Assembly (NCBI GenBank): GCA_003555185.1
Contig: PWFZ01000445.1
Span: forward strand, 1-6,381
From: Balneolaceae bacterium
Lineage (GTDB): Bacteria; Bacteroidota; Rhodothermia; Balneolales; Balneolaceae
Length of the DNA: 6,381 nt
Direction: 5' to 3'
The position numbers and the translations under genes were made by a program. Each line of letters opens with the position of its first letter. Position 1 is the first letter of the stretch. The notes under the pieces are model-generated. The model was not told where the DNA came from. It saw nothing but the letters and a program-made list of their open reading frames with translations, and ran no database searches. This document shows positions 5,078 through 6,381 of this stretch, one piece after another.

Positions 5078-6278
5078 AGAGAAGAAATCGATAAAGACAA
5101 TCTGTGCTCAGGCCGACCACCCGCCAAAGGATCCGTACGGATCTCATGCAATGCCAATTTACCAAACTTCAACGTTTGGTTTTAAGGATGTTGAGCAGGG
5201 ACGCAGGTTTTTTGCTCAGGAAGAGGGCGGGGCAACGCATAGTTACTCCCGCCTTGGCAATCCGACCGTGCAACAGGCTGAAAAAACGATTGCAGCCCTG
5301 GAGTCAGTCGATCTGGATCTTGAAACCGAAGGGATGCTCTTCGGATCGGGGAGGGCAGCTATTACAACGGGAATGATGGCCCTGGCAGCCGGTAAGCGGA
5401 TCCTGGCACAGGAAGCACTCTACGGCTGTACCTCACAGTTCCTGCAAGAAGAGGCCGGCCGGTACAATATCAAGGTGACCAATGTAGACCCAAATGATCT
5501 GAGTGCCGTAGAAGCGGCCCTGGAGAAATATGACGATATTGCATTAGTCTATCTGGAGAACATTGCCAACCCAACCATGCGGGTGTGTGATATTGAAGCG
5601 ATTTCGGATATGGCTCATGATGCAGGCGCATGGCTGATGGTCGATAACACCTTTGCGACTCCATACCACATGAGGCCGCTCAACTGGGGTGCCGACCTGG
5701 TTGCTCACTCTACCACGAAGTATCTGAACGGTCACGGAACTGTTGTGGGCGGTGCATTGGTGGCTTCCAAAAAGTTTATCGGAGAAACTGCCATGCACAC
5801 CTATAGGAAAAATTTTGGCGGAATATCGGGACCGTTCGACGCCTGGCTTACAATGATGGGATTAAAAACTTTTCCGCTTCGAATGCGTCAGCACAACGAA
5901 AACGGGCAGAAAGTAGCCGACTATTTGAATAGTCACCCAAAGATCAGACGCATCTGGTACACTGGCCTTGAAAATCACCCCGACAAGAAAATTATCGACA
6001 GGCTGATGATAAACGGATATGGCGGAATGATCGCTTTTGAACTGGAGGGTGGACTGCAGGCCGGTATTGAGATGCTCAACAGGTTAAAACTGGCTACTCT
6101 TGCCGTAAGCCTGGGAACCGTGGATACCCTGATTCAGCACCCTGCTTCGATGACGCATTCTGTGGTTAAACCCGAAATCAGAATGGAAGCTGGTATTACC
6201 GATGGACTGGTGCGGCTTTCGGTTGGAATCGAGTCGGCCGATGACATTATTGCCGACCTTGAGCAGGCCCTGGGGTAA
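5058..6278 (+). CDS. Cys/Met-metabolism PLP-dependent enzyme, probably methionine gamma-lyase-like
   Basis: This 406-residue fold-type I enzyme of the trans-sulfuration family is full length. Visible sites are YSR 63-65 (phosphate contact from the partner subunit), GSG 96-98, YGCT 122-125, D196, STTK with PLP lysine K221, SLG 351-353 and the carboxylate-binding R386. YGCT matches the Tyr114/Cys116 pair of methionine gamma-lyase, which cleaves methionine to methanethiol, ammonia and 2-oxobutyrate. The Lrp neighbour fits this catabolic role. However, GHGT (225-228) recalls O-acetylhomoserine sulfhydrylases, and the lyase Lys240-Asp241 pair aligns with R250-K251. Cystathionine gamma-lyase or -synthase, or homoserine-ester sulfhydrylase, therefore remain possible. 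The family is sure, the reaction about 60%. It overlaps the Lrp gene by 20 bases, suggesting translational coupling. ATG 5058, 5061 and 5070 are candidate starts; GGTGA (5050-5054) favours 5061 or 5058. Residues are numbered from 5058. Confidence 0.92.
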   Translation: MMLTMNKEKKSIKTICAQADHPPKDPYGSHAMPIYQTSTFGFKDVEQGRRFFAQEEGGATHSYSRLGNPTVQQAEKTIAALESVDLDLETEGMLFGSGRAAITTGMMALAAGKRILAQEALYGCTSQFLQEEAGRYNIKVTNVDPNDLSAVEAALEKYDDIALVYLENIANPTMRVCDIEAISDMAHDAGAWLMVDNTFATPYHMRPLNWGADLVAHSTTKYLNGHGTVVGGALVASKKFIGETAMHTYRKNFGGISGPFDAWLTMMGLKTFPLRMRQHNENGQKVADYLNSHPKIRRIWYTGLENHPDKKIIDRLMINGYGGMIAFELEGGLQAGIEMLNRLKLATLAVSLGTVDTLIQHPASMTHSVVKPEIRMEAGITDGLVRLSVGIESADDIIADLEQALG

Positions 6279-6346
6279 AAAAGCCACCCGTCTCAAAAAG
6301 TTCAAAGTTTACTATTGAGTATACCTGAAAAACGGAGTGGCTTTTT
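6278..6346 (+). terminator. Long-looped hairpin terminator after the PLP enzyme
   Basis: AAAAAGCCACCCGT (6278-6291) pairs with ACGG-A-GTGGCTTTTT (6332-6346): 14 bp with one bulged A at 6336. The loop is 40 bases, and CTCAA (6292-6296) with TTGAG (6315-6319) can form a second stem inside it. It starts at the stop codon. The A-tract and T-tract lie on both sides of a GC-rich core, so it may work in both directions. The large loop is unusual for an intrinsic terminator. Confidence 0.7.
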
Positions 6347-6381
6347 AAGAAACAAGATGTTTAGTTTCTTTAATCATATTA

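Noticed and set aside
5470..5798. Open frames on the - strand inside the PLP gene
   Set aside because: Shadows of a fully conserved enzyme gene; no domain features or start signals.

Overview
The window looks like chromosomal DNA of a Bacteroidota- or Balneolota-like bacterium, probably marine or free-living. This lineage is inferred from three things: a BspA-type (DUF285) repeat protein with the C-terminal module common in such bacteria, a TIGR02999/Sigma70_ECF-type sigma factor paired with a transmembrane Ser/Thr kinase carrying TPR repeats, and weak or absent Shine-Dalgarno sequences. No rRNA, tRNA, IS element, phage gene or CRISPR array was seen.

Layout. (1) Bases 1-654 (+) are the 3' end of a BspA/DUF285 surface-protein gene made of exact 75-nt (25-residue) repeats, followed by a good intrinsic terminator. 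(2) Bases 655-1025 are a convergent, apparently gene-free gap. (3) Bases 1026-4174 (-) are a two-gene unit: an ECF sigma factor, an 83-base gap holding an imperfect inverted repeat, then an 833-residue membrane kinase with a cytoplasmic kinase domain, one membrane helix and an outward-facing TPR domain. (4) Bases 4175-4591 are a divergent regulatory region with several inverted repeats. (5) Bases 4592-6278 (+) are an overlapping pair: an Lrp/AsnC regulator and a Cys/Met-metabolism PLP enzyme, most like methionine gamma-lyase. A long-looped hairpin terminator follows.

How they work together. The sigma factor and kinase probably form a one-way signalling module: the TPR domain senses a signal outside the membrane and the kinase phosphorylates the sigma factor. 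In support, the sigma factor has threonine (T53) where ordinary ECF sigmas have an acidic residue in region 2.2. The Lrp/PLP pair resembles the mdeR-mdeA arrangement of pseudomonads, where an Lrp-type regulator controls methionine breakdown. The two modules are divergent and share one intergenic region, but nothing shows that they regulate each other.

The strongest leads are the candidate phospho-switch in sigma region 2.2, the mixed active-site signature of the PLP enzyme, the structured leader of the Lrp gene, and the recent 120-bp duplication in the repeat protein. No clearly new multi-gene system is visible.
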